This document shows, piece by piece, positions 1 to 7,667 of a stretch of DNA of 41,505 bases. Location: the IMG/VR virus record IMGVR_UViG_3300005588_000014, positions 1 through 41,505 of that record; one strand, given 5' to 3'. This DNA is from a virus. The notes under the pieces are model-generated. The model did not search any database, was not told where the DNA came from, and saw nothing but the letters and a program-made list of their open reading frames with translations. The position numbers and the translations under genes were made by a program. Numbering within the stretch: the first letter of the stretch is position 1; each line of letters opens with the position of its first letter.

Positions 1-100
1 TGAATAAAAACCAAAAACTGCTCGATAAATAACTGGCACGCTGTAAATGAGTAGCCTAACATTTTACCTTTAGAGTGCTCTTCAATTTCAGTTCCTTTTA
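1..100. repeat. Terminal direct repeat, copy 1 (assembly overlap)
   Basis: This stretch is identical base for base to the last 100 bases of the window. A perfect round-number overlap at the two ends of a phage contig is what an assembler leaves when it walks around a circular or circularly permuted genome. One open reading frame runs through the join without a break. I read it as a join, not as a biological terminal repeat. Confidence 0.9.
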
Positions 101-296
101 ACCATACATCTTTACCGTCAATTTCAATTTCTACATCATCTTTTATGAACTGCCAAACCTTAGCAATATTAAACGATGCTCTATCCTCATTAACTAAAGT
201 CTGCACCTTAGATACAACTCCCAACTGCTCATCAAACTTTAATGGCAGTTGGTAGCTGATTTTCATATTTCCTTGTTCTTTAACTAATAAACTCAT
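1..296 (-). CDS. Tail assembly chaperone, N-terminal part (frame 0), continues at the other window end
   Basis: The gene starts at an ATG (294-296) and runs off the left end of the window. It is completed at 41505-41384 because the ends overlap, giving about 105 residues, beginning MSLLVKEQGNMKISYQL. It lies between the tail tube gene (315-743) and the tape measure gene (40139-41203). In tailed phages that is the position of the G/GT tail assembly chaperones, which bind the tape measure protein while the tail is built. The second reading frame at 41205-41444 overlaps its 3' end in the -1 frame, which strongly supports this assignment. The family identity rests on position and overlap, since I recognise no motif. 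The annotation is partial only because of the window cut. Confidence 0.75.
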   Translation of the reverse strand, partial: MSLLVKEQGNMKISYQLPLKFDEQLGVVSKVQTLVNEDRASFNIAKVWQFIKDDVEIEIDGKDVWLKGTEIEEHSKGKMLGYSFTACQLFIEQFLVFI

Positions 297-314
297 TTTC
301 CTACCCTTTATTTA

Positions 315-743
315 TTAAGTTTCAATATATGTTCCAACTAGGATTCTATATGTTTTATAGTCAGGGTTTGCCTGAATATCATTGTCAGGAGTTTGGTCGA
401 AATAACCATCTTCTGATAATAAGCCATAATCCATATTTCTATCTTTTAAACTTACAACCATACCAGTCGCAGAATCTGCAAAAATAAACTTACTTAGTTT
501 TATATCAATTTCTGATAATGGAACTACCGTAAACTCAATAAATTTAGCTTTATTAGGGTTTTTAAATGTTTCGCTTGAACCATCTGTGCCGTACTTCTGA
601 TTAACTCTTGTAGTATCTACAAAGTTATGCTTTACTGCACTACCGTCAACTGTGAAGTTTGTAACCTGAATTGTTTCTGCTTGTGTTGAAGCTGTAACTG
701 GTAAAGTTAAAACTAAGCTAACATCAACTGCTGTCTTTGCCAT
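315..743 (-). CDS. Tail tube protein
   Basis: This 142-residue protein is encoded directly downstream of the sheath gene, with 2 bases between them. It precedes the tail assembly chaperone. The sheath-tube-chaperone-tape measure order is characteristic of contractile-tailed phages, and small beta-rich proteins of about 140 residues at this place form the inner tube. The sequence is rich in beta-prone and Thr/Val residues and lacks Cys. The GGGAGAA ribosome site supports the ATG at 741-743. I identify it by position and size, without a clear family motif. Confidence 0.7.
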   Translation of the reverse strand: MAKTAVDVSLVLTLPVTASTQAETIQVTNFTVDGSAVKHNFVDTTRVNQKYGTDGSSETFKNPNKAKFIEFTVVPLSEIDIKLSKFIFADSATGMVVSLKDRNMDYGLLSEDGYFDQTPDNDIQANPDYKTYRILVGTYIET

Positions 744-745
744 TT

Positions 746-1867
746 TTAGATTCTCCCGTTTAGTGTAATTGTAATTTTAGTTACTGAGAACTTAGGTAGA
801 ATATCAATAACAATACCTGTTAAATCTCCGTTAACTTTCTGTGTCGGTGTAGCATCTGCTAAATTAGGCATAATAACTTTAAAGCCATTAGGGAATAATT
901 CGCCATCTGATGTTACTCCACCCTCTGCTAGAATATCTCCAGCTAAGAACTGTAAACATTTTCTGTTTAAAGTATCATCAATTAAGTCATAGCCTGGCTG
1001 GTCAAAGCCAATGATTGATGTATTCTTTAATAGCTCTGCTAATGAAACAGTTAGCTCATAACTCATATAATCAACAGCAATTTGGTCAATAAATGAATTA
1101 CCATTAACATTTCTTGAATTTAAACCATACCAGTCATTATCTGCAATTGTTGTAGTTGCTGTATAGTAGTTATAATTCTTATCTTGTAACTTTGTTAAGT
1201 TACTATCAGTTAAGCCATTTACTAGAATACCACTTAGTGATTTTTTAGCTGGTTGATACTTACCTTGTGTTGATGTGTACTCAACGCCCGACATCTCGCC
1301 ACAAACTGCACCAGTTAGATATTGATTATTACCACTTGGTTGCTGTGAGTAGTTACAGAATGTTTTCTCATAGTTTAATGCACCTAGTACACTTGAAATA
1401 TCTGTTGTTACACCCGTATCATAAGCATCTGCACTTGTTTCTTCATGTGTTACCATGTACCAGTTATCAGCATAAGCTTCAACTTTTTCAGAAATAACTT
1501 GTTTTTGTGCTGTTGTAAAATTCTCATCTGATGTAATAAAGTAAAAATCGTCTGTTTTAACTAACAGCTCATCTACTTTCTCGCCTAAATCTTCGCCACC
1601 TGCTGTAATATCTATTTTATATACATACATAAAAGGTGGTGTAGTACCATAAGCACCGTTTACAAAATATGACTTTGCAAATAATGTAGCTTCTGAATTA
1701 CTACCTGTTCCGTCTGAAACTTCTGATAATGAACCATACTTAGTAAATCTATCATTTTCGTCTACAGGAACTGCATCAATAATAAATACTGTCTTACCAA
1801 AAGTTTTTCTTGTTAGAACTTCTGGCGAGATATTATTAATTTGAATCGTCTTTCTTATTGATTCCAT
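746..1867 (-). CDS. Tail sheath protein (DUF3383-like)
   Basis: This 373-residue protein would polymerise around the tail tube and contract during infection, which makes the phage a myovirus. The N-terminus (IRKTIQINNISPEVLTRKTFGKTVFI) and the later stretch with a GLNSRNVNG-type segment followed by a C-terminal IMPNLAD region look like the DUF3383 sheath-like family. The position between the neck terminator protein (1879-2388) and the tube protein (315-743) agrees. AGGAGAA precedes the start at the usual spacing. The length fits short sheath proteins without large decoration domains. The family call is by eye. Confidence 0.75.
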   Translation of the reverse strand: MESIRKTIQINNISPEVLTRKTFGKTVFIIDAVPVDENDRFTKYGSLSEVSDGTGSNSEATLFAKSYFVNGAYGTTPPFMYVYKIDITAGGEDLGEKVDELLVKTDDFYFITSDENFTTAQKQVISEKVEAYADNWYMVTHEETSADAYDTGVTTDISSVLGALNYEKTFCNYSQQPSGNNQYLTGAVCGEMSGVEYTSTQGKYQPAKKSLSGILVNGLTDSNLTKLQDKNYNYYTATTTIADNDWYGLNSRNVNGNSFIDQIAVDYMSYELTVSLAELLKNTSIIGFDQPGYDLIDDTLNRKCLQFLAGDILAEGGVTSDGELFPNGFKVIMPNLADATPTQKVNGDLTGIVIDILPKFSVTKITITLNGRI

Positions 1868-1878
1868 TGTTTTTTCTC

Positions 1879-2388
1879 CTATTGTTTACTGTTTACTTCT
1901 AATTCGCCTCGTTTAACTAAGTATCCAGTTTCATTACTTTCTCTAGTTAAATTATAGTCTATTTTCATAGAAATAGCAAATCTGTCTTTATATTCTGCAT
2001 TCTCAAGAAATGTTAAGTTTTGTATATCTTCATAACCCAATACCCCTAAATCATTTTGAATAAAATAATCTTCGTTATTATTTAAAACCTCTATCAGTCT
2101 TTCTGCGTTTAACTCTGAATCTTTACCATAAAAATTAATTATAACATCAATCCAATATCTTGACTTGTAAAAATATTTGTAACCGTCTATTTCGTTGCCC
2201 TCTAGGTACTTATCCCCCCTTTGAATAGGCTTTTTAGCTGTTTCTAAATATGTTATTAAAGGCTTATTAGATGTTTCTAGTGGGTTTTTATCATTACCAT
2301 ACACAAAAGCTTGATTAGCTTCTAATATATTCACTAGTGATTTATCAAAAATAGCATCTAAACTATTAAATAAGTTATCATTTATCAT
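1879..2388 (-). CDS. Neck/tail terminator protein
   Basis: This 169-residue protein overlaps the preceding gene by 4 bases. It sits immediately before the sheath, where contractile phages encode the protein that caps the finished tail and joins it to the head. The C-terminal part, with an IKMKIDYNLTRES-like strand, and the regular alpha/beta pattern resemble phage neck terminator proteins of the LIC_12616 type. The assignment relies mainly on gene order. It is probably translationally coupled to the gene upstream. Confidence 0.6.
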   Translation of the reverse strand: MINDNLFNSLDAIFDKSLVNILEANQAFVYGNDKNPLETSNKPLITYLETAKKPIQRGDKYLEGNEIDGYKYFYKSRYWIDVIINFYGKDSELNAERLIEVLNNNEDYFIQNDLGVLGYEDIQNLTFLENAEYKDRFAISMKIDYNLTRESNETGYLVKRGELEVNSKQ

Positions 2389-2891
2389 TTTTCTACTACT
2401 ATTCCTTTTATTGATTGACTTAACTGCCCTTTATCCACTAATGGCTTAGAACTACCTTTTCTTTTAATGGTTGCTTGTTTATTCTCTACCCAGTCCCCAG
2501 TTAAAAGATTATCTCTTGTATAATTTTCTAATGGTAATGCTAAATTAACTTCTAACAACTGCATTACATCTTGTTTAGAAACTTGCTCATTAGATATAGC
2601 TAAACTCTTAGACTTGTTTAAAGACCCTTTAATGTCTTTATGTATTCTTTGGCTGTAGTTGGTCTTAACAGTGCTTAAAAAGGGTCTAGCTGGTATATTT
2701 TGACTTAATACACCATAGTTATTTGCTATTGCGATCTCTTCTATCTGCTGTCCGTCTTCTGTCTGTCCCTTAGGTACACCATAAGCTATAGTAAAATCCC
2801 CAACTTGCGATAGTTTCGCTAAGTCTTCTTGTATTTTTTTAGCCATAACATTACCAAGCTGTTTTAGGTCATTAGTTCGATAGTTCGCCAT
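2385..2891 (-). CDS. Neck protein (HK97 gp10-like / virion morphogenesis)
   Basis: The product has 168 residues and contains the motif NIPARPFL at about residues 68-75. That motif is a hallmark of HK97 gp10-like and Mu gpG-like neck or tail-completion proteins. A C-terminal LVDKGQLSQSIKG stretch also fits that group, which commonly ends with a D-T/K-G-x-L-x-x-S-I segment. It overlaps the genes on both sides (20 bases upstream, 4 downstream), as expected inside a tightly coupled head-tail joining cluster. Confidence 0.7.
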   Translation of the reverse strand: MANYRTNDLKQLGNVMAKKIQEDLAKLSQVGDFTIAYGVPKGQTEDGQQIEEIAIANNYGVLSQNIPARPFLSTVKTNYSQRIHKDIKGSLNKSKSLAISNEQVSKQDVMQLLEVNLALPLENYTRDNLLTGDWVENKQATIKRKGSSKPLVDKGQLSQSIKGIVVEK

Positions 2892-3261
2892 TTATAAGCT
2901 CATCCTTGTTTAAGTATTTCAAGAAGTATCTATAAGCATAACCGTTGTTATTTTCTCTATCATACTCATCAACAACTTTATAATACTTATTTTTCCACTC
3001 TATAATATCAGTTGTATTATTAGAACCGTAAAAATCAAGCTTATTAGTTAAGTTTAACATAACATCTGCATCAACTGAATATTGCTGTCTTTGCATAGCT
3101 GTTAAAGGTCTAATAACCTTTTTTACTATCTCGCCATCTCTAGTATACGCCCTTTCAAGCTTACCTAAGTTATTAACAACTTCAACTTTAATTAAATACA
3201 CCTTATCAGCTAAATCATTAAAGAATCTATCATTAACAAATTGGTCTATCATTCTATCCAT
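2872..3261 (-). CDS. Head closure / head-tail connector protein
   Basis: This 129-residue protein is encoded between the putative adaptor (3261-3842) and the gp10-like neck protein, the usual place of the head closure or stopper protein. It has an even mix of charged and aromatic residues, with YKVVDEYDRENNNGYAYRYF near the C-terminus. That resembles the beta-barrel strands of stopper proteins, but I find no diagnostic motif. Two Met codons lie close together at the start (MDRM). The first overlaps the upstream stop and is chosen for coupling. Confidence 0.5.
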   Translation of the reverse strand: MDRMIDQFVNDRFFNDLADKVYLIKVEVVNNLGKLERAYTRDGEIVKKVIRPLTAMQRQQYSVDADVMLNLTNKLDFYGSNNTTDIIEWKNKYYKVVDEYDRENNNGYAYRYFLKYLNKDELINGELSN

Positions 3262-3842
3262 TATACTATACCCATTCTTGGTTGACTATGTAAACAGTTT
3301 TTATAAAACTCTAGTATCTCAATGCCGTTAGGTAAAGTAGATAAATACTGCTCAAACGGTGTAGAAATATCAATACCAAGTCTTTCACTCTCAAAGCTAA
3401 TAGACATGTCCCCAATTGATTTTGAACCTGCTGTTCTTGATAAAGCCTTAGGCTGTAATATAACATCATCGCCTGCTAATATAGCTTCTTTGTAGTCTTG
3501 GATATTGTAAGCCTCTAATGTGCCAACTAATAACTTAGTCATCATTAAACTACCAAACACAGGACTATCAAGAAAACACTTCATAGCTCCATTTTTAGGC
3601 ATTGCTACAATTTCATCGTATAATTGAGATAGTATCCAATCAGGTACAAAATTATATAAATTATACCATATTTTATATACTTGCTCATTATCACTAGCAT
3701 TAGTTATAACTTCTGTTTTCTTGTCTGCTATTAATGTAGCTAGCTCGCTTGCACTTAAAGAGTCTGAATTAAACATAAAATCATCTAAATATCTTGTGCT
3801 TGAATAATTAAGCCTTACATAGTTATCTGTATTATTTGCCAT
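3261..3842 (-). CDS. Head-tail adaptor protein (DUF4054-like position)
   Basis: This 193-residue, mostly alpha-helical protein is encoded upstream of the head closure gene. In phages with a DUF2184 capsid and DUF1073 portal, this slot normally carries an adaptor of the DUF4054 type, which docks below the portal. The pattern SASELATLIADKK, then helices, then a flexible SKSIGDMSISFESER segment matches that kind of protein in outline only. An AAGGG site precedes the start. Moderately sure of the role, less of the family. Confidence 0.5.
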   Translation of the reverse strand: MANNTDNYVRLNYSSTRYLDDFMFNSDSLSASELATLIADKKTEVITNASDNEQVYKIWYNLYNFVPDWILSQLYDEIVAMPKNGAMKCFLDSPVFGSLMMTKLLVGTLEAYNIQDYKEAILAGDDVILQPKALSRTAGSKSIGDMSISFESERLGIDISTPFEQYLSTLPNGIEILEFYKNCLHSQPRMGIV

Positions 3843-3853
3843 TTATTAACCCT

Positions 3854-4045
3854 TTATTTTGCTTTCTTAGCCTTTTTCTTTGGCTTAGGTTCTTCTACAA
3901 CTTCTGCCTTAACTTCTTTAAATAATATTTGATAAAATATTTTAACTTCTGTGAACTGCTCATCTGTTAAGTCTAACATCTCGCCTTTTTTTACTTTAAT
4001 ATCGAACTTAGGAAAAGCTAAGTCTTTTAACGCTTTAAATTTCAT
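3854..4045 (-). CDS. Small lysine-rich head-neck region protein
   Basis: This is a 63-residue protein starting at the ATG at 4043-4045, which has a GGAG site upstream; an in-frame ATG 30 bases further upstream lacks one. The N-terminal half (FKALKDLAFPKFDIKVKKGEMLDL) looks like the small SH3-like proteins often encoded after phage capsid genes. The C-terminus is a basic KPKKKAKKAK tail. A strong promoter (TTGATA-17-TATAAT on the minus strand) lies directly upstream, so this gene can restart neck and tail transcription after the HNH insertion. Function unknown. Confidence 0.6.
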   Translation of the reverse strand: MKFKALKDLAFPKFDIKVKKGEMLDLTDEQFTEVKIFYQILFKEVKAEVVEEPKPKKKAKKAK

Positions 4046-4073
4046 ATTAATTCTCCTGTTTATATAATATATC

Positions 4074-4102
4074 ATTATAACACTTTATTAAAATATTATC
4101 AA
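4074..4102 (-). promoter_or_regulatory. Sigma-70 promoter restarting the neck/tail operon
   Basis: On the minus strand, TTGATA (4102-4097) and TATAAT (4079-4074) are separated by exactly 17 bases. It lies just after the terminator that ends the HNH gene. It should drive the genes from 4045 downwards. Confidence 0.7.
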
Positions 4103-4107
4103 CACAA

Positions 4108-4135
4108 CAAAAATAACAGTCATAAAGACTGCTAT
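4108..4135 (-). terminator. Intrinsic terminator after the HNH gene
   Basis: On the minus strand a 9-bp stem (ATAGCAGTC with GACTGTTAT, one G-U) with a 5-base loop is followed by a run of T. It directly follows the stop of the 4142-4846 gene and closes that transcription unit. Confidence 0.75.
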
Positions 4136-4141
4136 AATTAT

Positions 4142-4846
4142 TTAATTCTTAACATATTTTTGCAATTTATGGATAAGATTATTATTTACAATATAATCAT
4201 TTCTTGCCTCTAAAGCCTCTTTTTTGGTTTTGAAATATCCTATGACAATCCTTTTCCCATTTACAGATATTCTACTAGAGTATTTATTTATTTTTTCTAC
4301 ATATCCAATACCAGTATACCAGCTACTATTATCTTTTCTTTTTCTTTGGTTGCAGTTTTGAACTACTCTTGTTGCCCATCTGCAATTTTCAGGGCTGTAA
4401 CCGTCATCGTTATTTATCCTATCGATAGAAAGATTATCATTGTATCCATTATTAATAGACCAATTGTAAAAATTTTGAAGACCTTTGTCGCATAACCATT
4501 CTTTACAAACTTTAATGCCTCTCTGACCATAGTTTTTATAATATTTCGAATTTTCTTTATTACACCTGATAATTATTTTTTTATATATATTATAAATTCT
4601 AGTATTAGATAAACCATGAGATGTTACAGATTTTTTTAACTGCTCTTTGTTATAACATCCACAACTTTTAATTCCTTTTCTTCTTAAATCACTTAAAGCT
4701 ACATTTCTATAATTTCCACAATCACATAAACAATAAAACATTCTTGAAATACCACCAGATGGAGATAAATGCTCCTCAACTTCTCTGAATGGGGTTAATC
4801 TACCGTGTTTTATATTTATAATATCTTTTAAATTTATTTTTTTCAT
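4142..4846 (-). CDS. HNH homing endonuclease with zinc-binding and AP2-like domains
   Basis: The 234-residue product has three parts. The first is an N-terminal Cys cluster (CLCDCG near residue 39 and SCGCY near 62) that could bind zinc. The second is a central HNH-type core with NYGQRGIKVCKEWL and LSIDRINNDDGYSPENCRWAT. The third is a C-terminal AP2-like DNA-binding segment with WYTGIGYVEK and GYFKTKKEALEARNDY. Such free-standing nucleases spread by cutting a site in a related phage. The gene is inserted between the capsid gene and the neck genes and has its own promoter, leader structure and terminator. The central core closely resembles that of the gene at 24301-24783, so the two are related. 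Expression may be restrained by the leader described separately. Confidence 0.88.
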   Translation of the reverse strand: MKKINLKDIINIKHGRLTPFREVEEHLSPSGGISRMFYCLCDCGNYRNVALSDLRRKGIKSCGCYNKEQLKKSVTSHGLSNTRIYNIYKKIIIRCNKENSKYYKNYGQRGIKVCKEWLCDKGLQNFYNWSINNGYNDNLSIDRINNDDGYSPENCRWATRVVQNCNQRKRKDNSSWYTGIGYVEKINKYSSRISVNGKRIVIGYFKTKKEALEARNDYIVNNNLIHKLQKYVKN

Positions 4847-4863
4847 TTTTATACCTCGAATAT

Positions 4864-4893
4864 AAAAAGAGCCTAGATTCGAGGTCTAGACTC
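4864..4893 (-). terminator. Terminator hairpin in the HNH leader with loop complementary to the ribosome site
   Basis: On the minus strand a 9-bp stem (GAGTCTAGA with TCTAGGCTC, one G-U) encloses the 7-base loop CCTCGAA and is followed by five T. It looks like an intrinsic terminator and lies only 18 bases before the HNH start codon. Its loop is the exact reverse complement of TTCGAGG, which occurs as the ribosome site (4854-4860) and as the loop of the hairpin just upstream. Confidence 0.7.
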
Positions 4894-4904
4894 ATTTAAA
4901 ATCA

Positions 4905-4919
4905 CATCCTCGAAATGTG
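4905..4919 (-). promoter_or_regulatory. Upstream leader hairpin with TTCGAGG loop
   Basis: On the minus strand, CACAT and ATGTG flank a 7-base loop TTCGAGG. The 5-bp stem is weak alone. The loop can pair over all seven bases with the loop of the terminator hairpin at 4864-4893, so the two could form a kissing complex. The coordinates cover the core of the hairpin. Confidence 0.5.
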
Positions 4920-4930
4920 TTCTTATAATT

Positions 4931-4959
4931 AATTTATCACATATATATGATACAGTCAA
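4931..4959 (-). promoter_or_regulatory. Promoter of the HNH gene with dyad spacer
   Basis: On the minus strand, TTGACT (4959-4954) and TAAATT (4936-4931) lie 17 bases apart, immediately after the T run of the capsid terminator. The spacer and its edges contain the dyad TATCA-8-TGATA, which could be a protein-binding site. The -10 is weak. Confidence 0.5.
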
Positions 4960-4960
4960 T

Positions 4961-4986
4961 AAAAAAGAGTAGCATAAGCTACTCTT
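4961..4986 (-). terminator. Intrinsic terminator after the major capsid gene
   Basis: On the minus strand the 9-bp perfect stem AAGAGTAGC / GCTACTCTT with a 4-base loop runs into a T tract. It begins 14 bases after the capsid stop codon. Termination here would keep capsid transcript levels separate from those of the downstream genes. Confidence 0.85.
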
Positions 4987-4999
4987 AATTTATATAATA

Positions 5000-6073
5000 T
5001 TAAATATTGTCAATTGCTGAAATAGCACCTGAGTTAACAACAATTAAACCAGTTGTTTGGAATACAGATTTTTTACTGTTTACATCAAACTTTTGATCTT
5101 CGTATACTGCTAATGGGTTTGGTAAACCATAGAATACGTTTTCCATTGATGAGTTCATTAAGATAGCTCTGTCAACACCTGCCGCACCTGCACCTTTTAG
5201 ACCTGCATATGATACAATTTTAAGACCAAGCATTGTTTCTAGGTATTCTCTAATTGAACCTTTGAAGTAACCTGAGTTATCCATAAGTTGTCTTAGTAGA
5301 CCGAATTGTTTAACTGGTAATACTAAAGTATCTGGAGTAAATACACCGTCGTTTAACTCGCCTGCTTCTTCCATTGATGCAATTTTAGTAGCTAAGTCTT
5401 TATAAATGCCGATTGATGTACCTGCATTCACTAGGTTTTGCCATGTATCAGTAGCTGATGTTACTGTATCGCCTGCAACTGTGTTTAGTGCAAATTTACC
5501 AACTGTTTCGTTTGCTGTGTCTGTACCATCAAAAATGATTTTATTCATTGTTTTTTCGTATGCCACATATAAAGCTCTTAGCATTCTTGAGTTAAGGTCT
5601 AAACCTTTAGCTAAAGCAACTGCGATTTCATATAATGAAACATCTTCTAAGTAAGCTGATAAGTATCTCTTAGTATAAGACTCTGAACCATGACTGTTAG
5701 AAACGATTGAGTTTGATGCACCTTTATCTGTGTTTAGAGTAAAGCCACCTTTATAGTCTACAAACTTGTAAACAACTGCTGAGTCTGTTGAGCCTTCGCC
5801 ATCTGCTGAAATAACTTCTGTAAATGGTTGGTTAGCAATAGGTCTTTCAAAGATTCTTTGAGAAACTTTAACTAGTTCATACTCAACATACGGCATGTTA
5901 TCAGTAATAGTTCTGTCTTCATCTGAAACTTCAATACCTAGTTTAGATACAACTTCCATATCTTCAAATGTTAGAGGTCTTTTAGCAACTTCTAAACCTG
6001 AATCAATAATAGCTCTGTTTACACCTTTTGAAAGTGAAGCGATAAAGTTCTTTTGTGATTGATTTAAATTCAT
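5000..6073 (-). CDS. Major capsid protein (DUF2184-like)
   Basis: This 357-residue protein builds the head shell. The sequence has the features of the DUF2184 capsid family: a long N-terminal arm with RTITDNMPYVEYELVKVSQRIFERPIANQPF, a central ESYTKRYLSAYLEDVSLYEIAVALAKGLDL helix region, and the late PDTLVLPVKQFGLL segment. It follows the decoration protein and the protease/scaffold gene, the standard order. A strong terminator sits 14 bases downstream. Codons differ little from the neighbours. I am confident of the role and fairly confident of the family. Confidence 0.85.
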   Translation of the reverse strand: MNLNQSQKNFIASLSKGVNRAIIDSGLEVAKRPLTFEDMEVVSKLGIEVSDEDRTITDNMPYVEYELVKVSQRIFERPIANQPFTEVISADGEGSTDSAVVYKFVDYKGGFTLNTDKGASNSIVSNSHGSESYTKRYLSAYLEDVSLYEIAVALAKGLDLNSRMLRALYVAYEKTMNKIIFDGTDTANETVGKFALNTVAGDTVTSATDTWQNLVNAGTSIGIYKDLATKIASMEEAGELNDGVFTPDTLVLPVKQFGLLRQLMDNSGYFKGSIREYLETMLGLKIVSYAGLKGAGAAGVDRAILMNSSMENVFYGLPNPLAVYEDQKFDVNSKKSVFQTTGLIVVNSGAISAIDNI

Positions 6074-6086
6074 TTTATTCTACCCT

Positions 6087-6527
6087 TTATTTAAATTTAA
6101 TTCTTGCTGTGATAACTGAATCAATTGACTCAACATCTTCAACAATAAATTTTTGTGTTTCTGCTGTAGCTTTTACAAGTAAACCTGCTGCAAATGCAAC
6201 TTCGTCGCCTTTAACTAGAACTTCGCCTGCTTTAACTTTAACATCAACTAATGCCTGACCTAAAGCAACTGCTGGAATGTTTGTAGCATCGATTACTTTA
6301 TATGTACCATTAATTAGACCTAGGTTTGAACCTACTACAACGTGAGTTGCATTGTCTGTTGCTAATGTTGCAACGCCTGTAGCACTTACTGCGATACCTT
6401 GACCTGCTTCTAATGCTGGGTCAATATCCGTAACAGGCTCTACCATTGGCTTTGCGATTCCTGCTAATGGAGCATAAACACCTGCGTTTAATTTTTCTAA
6501 TACGTTTGCACTGTTAAATAATGCCAT
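6087..6527 (-). CDS. Head decoration / structural cement protein
   Basis: This 146-residue protein is encoded between the protease/scaffold gene and the capsid gene, the usual place of decoration proteins. It is rich in Ala, Val and Gly, with short beta strands (GIAVSATGVATLATDNATHVVVG) and a KAGEVLVKGDEVAFAAGLLVKA segment. Those features are typical of small beta-fold head-stabilising proteins of the DUF2190 kind. The assignment rests on composition and position. An AGGAG site precedes the start. Confidence 0.65.
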   Translation of the reverse strand: MALFNSANVLEKLNAGVYAPLAGIAKPMVEPVTDIDPALEAGQGIAVSATGVATLATDNATHVVVGSNLGLINGTYKVIDATNIPAVALGQALVDVKVKAGEVLVKGDEVAFAAGLLVKATAETQKFIVEDVESIDSVITARIKFK

Positions 6528-6543
6528 TTTCTTATTCTCCTAT

Positions 6544-7614
6544 TTATCTAAAAATACTAAATTGTTTTTTAGATGTGTTTTTGTTTTCTTCAGACTTTTC
6601 TTCTACTGCCTTACCAAAGTTCCAAGCATCTTTAAATTTAGATTGTGTCTTTGTTTTTAAAGCAACTGCGATTAATCCGTTTCTTTCTTCTGCCTCAACT
6701 GAATCTAAATCAAACATTTCTTTTAATTTAGCGTCAACCATTTCACAAGGTAGGTTATCAAGTAGCTCTTTAGCTTCCATTAAACCTGCATCAACGAATT
6801 TCATAGCTGTTTTATAGTGAGCAATAGCAATGTCCTTGCCTTTGTCTAAACCATCAGCTGTAGCCTGTTTTAATTGTTCATTTAAAGAATCTTGAGCTTC
6901 AACATCAGACTTTTCTTCTGCTTCTTTCTCTTCTTCTTTTACTTCTTCGTCAGCAACTTTCATCGCCTCTTGCTTTTCAGATATAGACTTTACCATATCC
7001 TCAAGCTTGCTCATTCTGCTGTTAATCATTTCAACATCAGAAAGTGCAAATTCTTTTTTTGATTCTTCTTTCATTTTTAAAAGCTCCTCAATCAAATATT
7101 CTTTTTCTGTTAAACCATCTGTTATTGAGCATATATTACCACACCTACCCTTGTTTTCTAATAACGCCAAATGATTAACACCTGTAACATTCATTTCAAA
7201 ATCATAGTCTTTATCTTCTACTTTAGTAATTTCAGCTAATGAACCTAATGATACTTCACGACCTTTATTTAAAAGCTCTCTAACATCATCATTCATTGAA
7301 ACAATATGTCCACATACCACATTAACGCCGTCAACGACATTAGTGTAACAATTACCGACACCACCTTTTTTAAAACTCTTATCATTCTTTAAATCTAAAA
7401 AGCTTTTAGGGTGCTCAATTGTGATTGGTAACACACCAAGTTTATTAATATCATCTGCAATCTTTAAAACAGACTCTGTCGTTCTTTTAACATTATAAAT
7501 AGTGTTATCTCCTGCGATACCTAACTCACTACCTAAATAGCGATAAATACCATCACGAGCTAAAACAACCTGTTTTGTTTCTAAATTAATTTCAGCTTTA
7601 TCTTGAATATACAT
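6544..7614 (-). CDS. Prohead protease/scaffold (DUF2213-like)
   Basis: This 356-residue protein has two parts. The first 170 residues resemble DUF2213, a family placed next to DUF2184 capsids and thought to mature the prohead. They include LARDGIYRYLGSELG, PITIEHPKSFLDL and REVSLGSLAEI. The His in IEHP and the Ser in VSLGS are candidate catalytic residues by comparison with herpesvirus-like protease folds, but that is inference. The remainder is a charged, Glu/Lys-rich coiled coil (EVKEEEKEAEEK), as expected for an internal scaffold. A near-consensus promoter lies directly upstream. Confidence 0.75.
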   Translation of the reverse strand: MYIQDKAEINLETKQVVLARDGIYRYLGSELGIAGDNTIYNVKRTTESVLKIADDINKLGVLPITIEHPKSFLDLKNDKSFKKGGVGNCYTNVVDGVNVVCGHIVSMNDDVRELLNKGREVSLGSLAEITKVEDKDYDFEMNVTGVNHLALLENKGRCGNICSITDGLTEKEYLIEELLKMKEESKKEFALSDVEMINSRMSKLEDMVKSISEKQEAMKVADEEVKEEEKEAEEKSDVEAQDSLNEQLKQATADGLDKGKDIAIAHYKTAMKFVDAGLMEAKELLDNLPCEMVDAKLKEMFDLDSVEAEERNGLIAVALKTKTQSKFKDAWNFGKAVEEKSEENKNTSKKQFSIFR

Positions 7615-7637
7615 TAGTTTCTTACCTTTCTTTAATA

Positions 7638-7666
7638 ATTATATATTTTTTATTTAACTTTGTCAA
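7638..7666 (-). promoter_or_regulatory. Consensus sigma-70 promoter for the capsid genes
   Basis: On the minus strand, TTGACA (7666-7661) and TATAAT (7643-7638) are separated by 17 bases. This is a perfect consensus. It lies just before and against the end of the 7668-8402 gene and 24 bases before the next start codon, so it should boost scaffold, decoration and capsid transcription. Confidence 0.8.
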
Positions 7667-7667
7667 A

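Noticed and set aside
1267-1497. Plus-strand frame inside the sheath gene and similar antisense frames (5406-5654, 7660-7989, 13565-13792, 18984-19250)
   Set aside because: All lie opposite confident genes, lack ribosome sites and have low-complexity or hydrophobic translations typical of complementary AT-rich coding sequence.
4847-4960. Purine-type riboswitch in the HNH leader
   Set aside because: Two 7-base complementary loops are suggestive, but I see no P1 stem or conserved junction bases.
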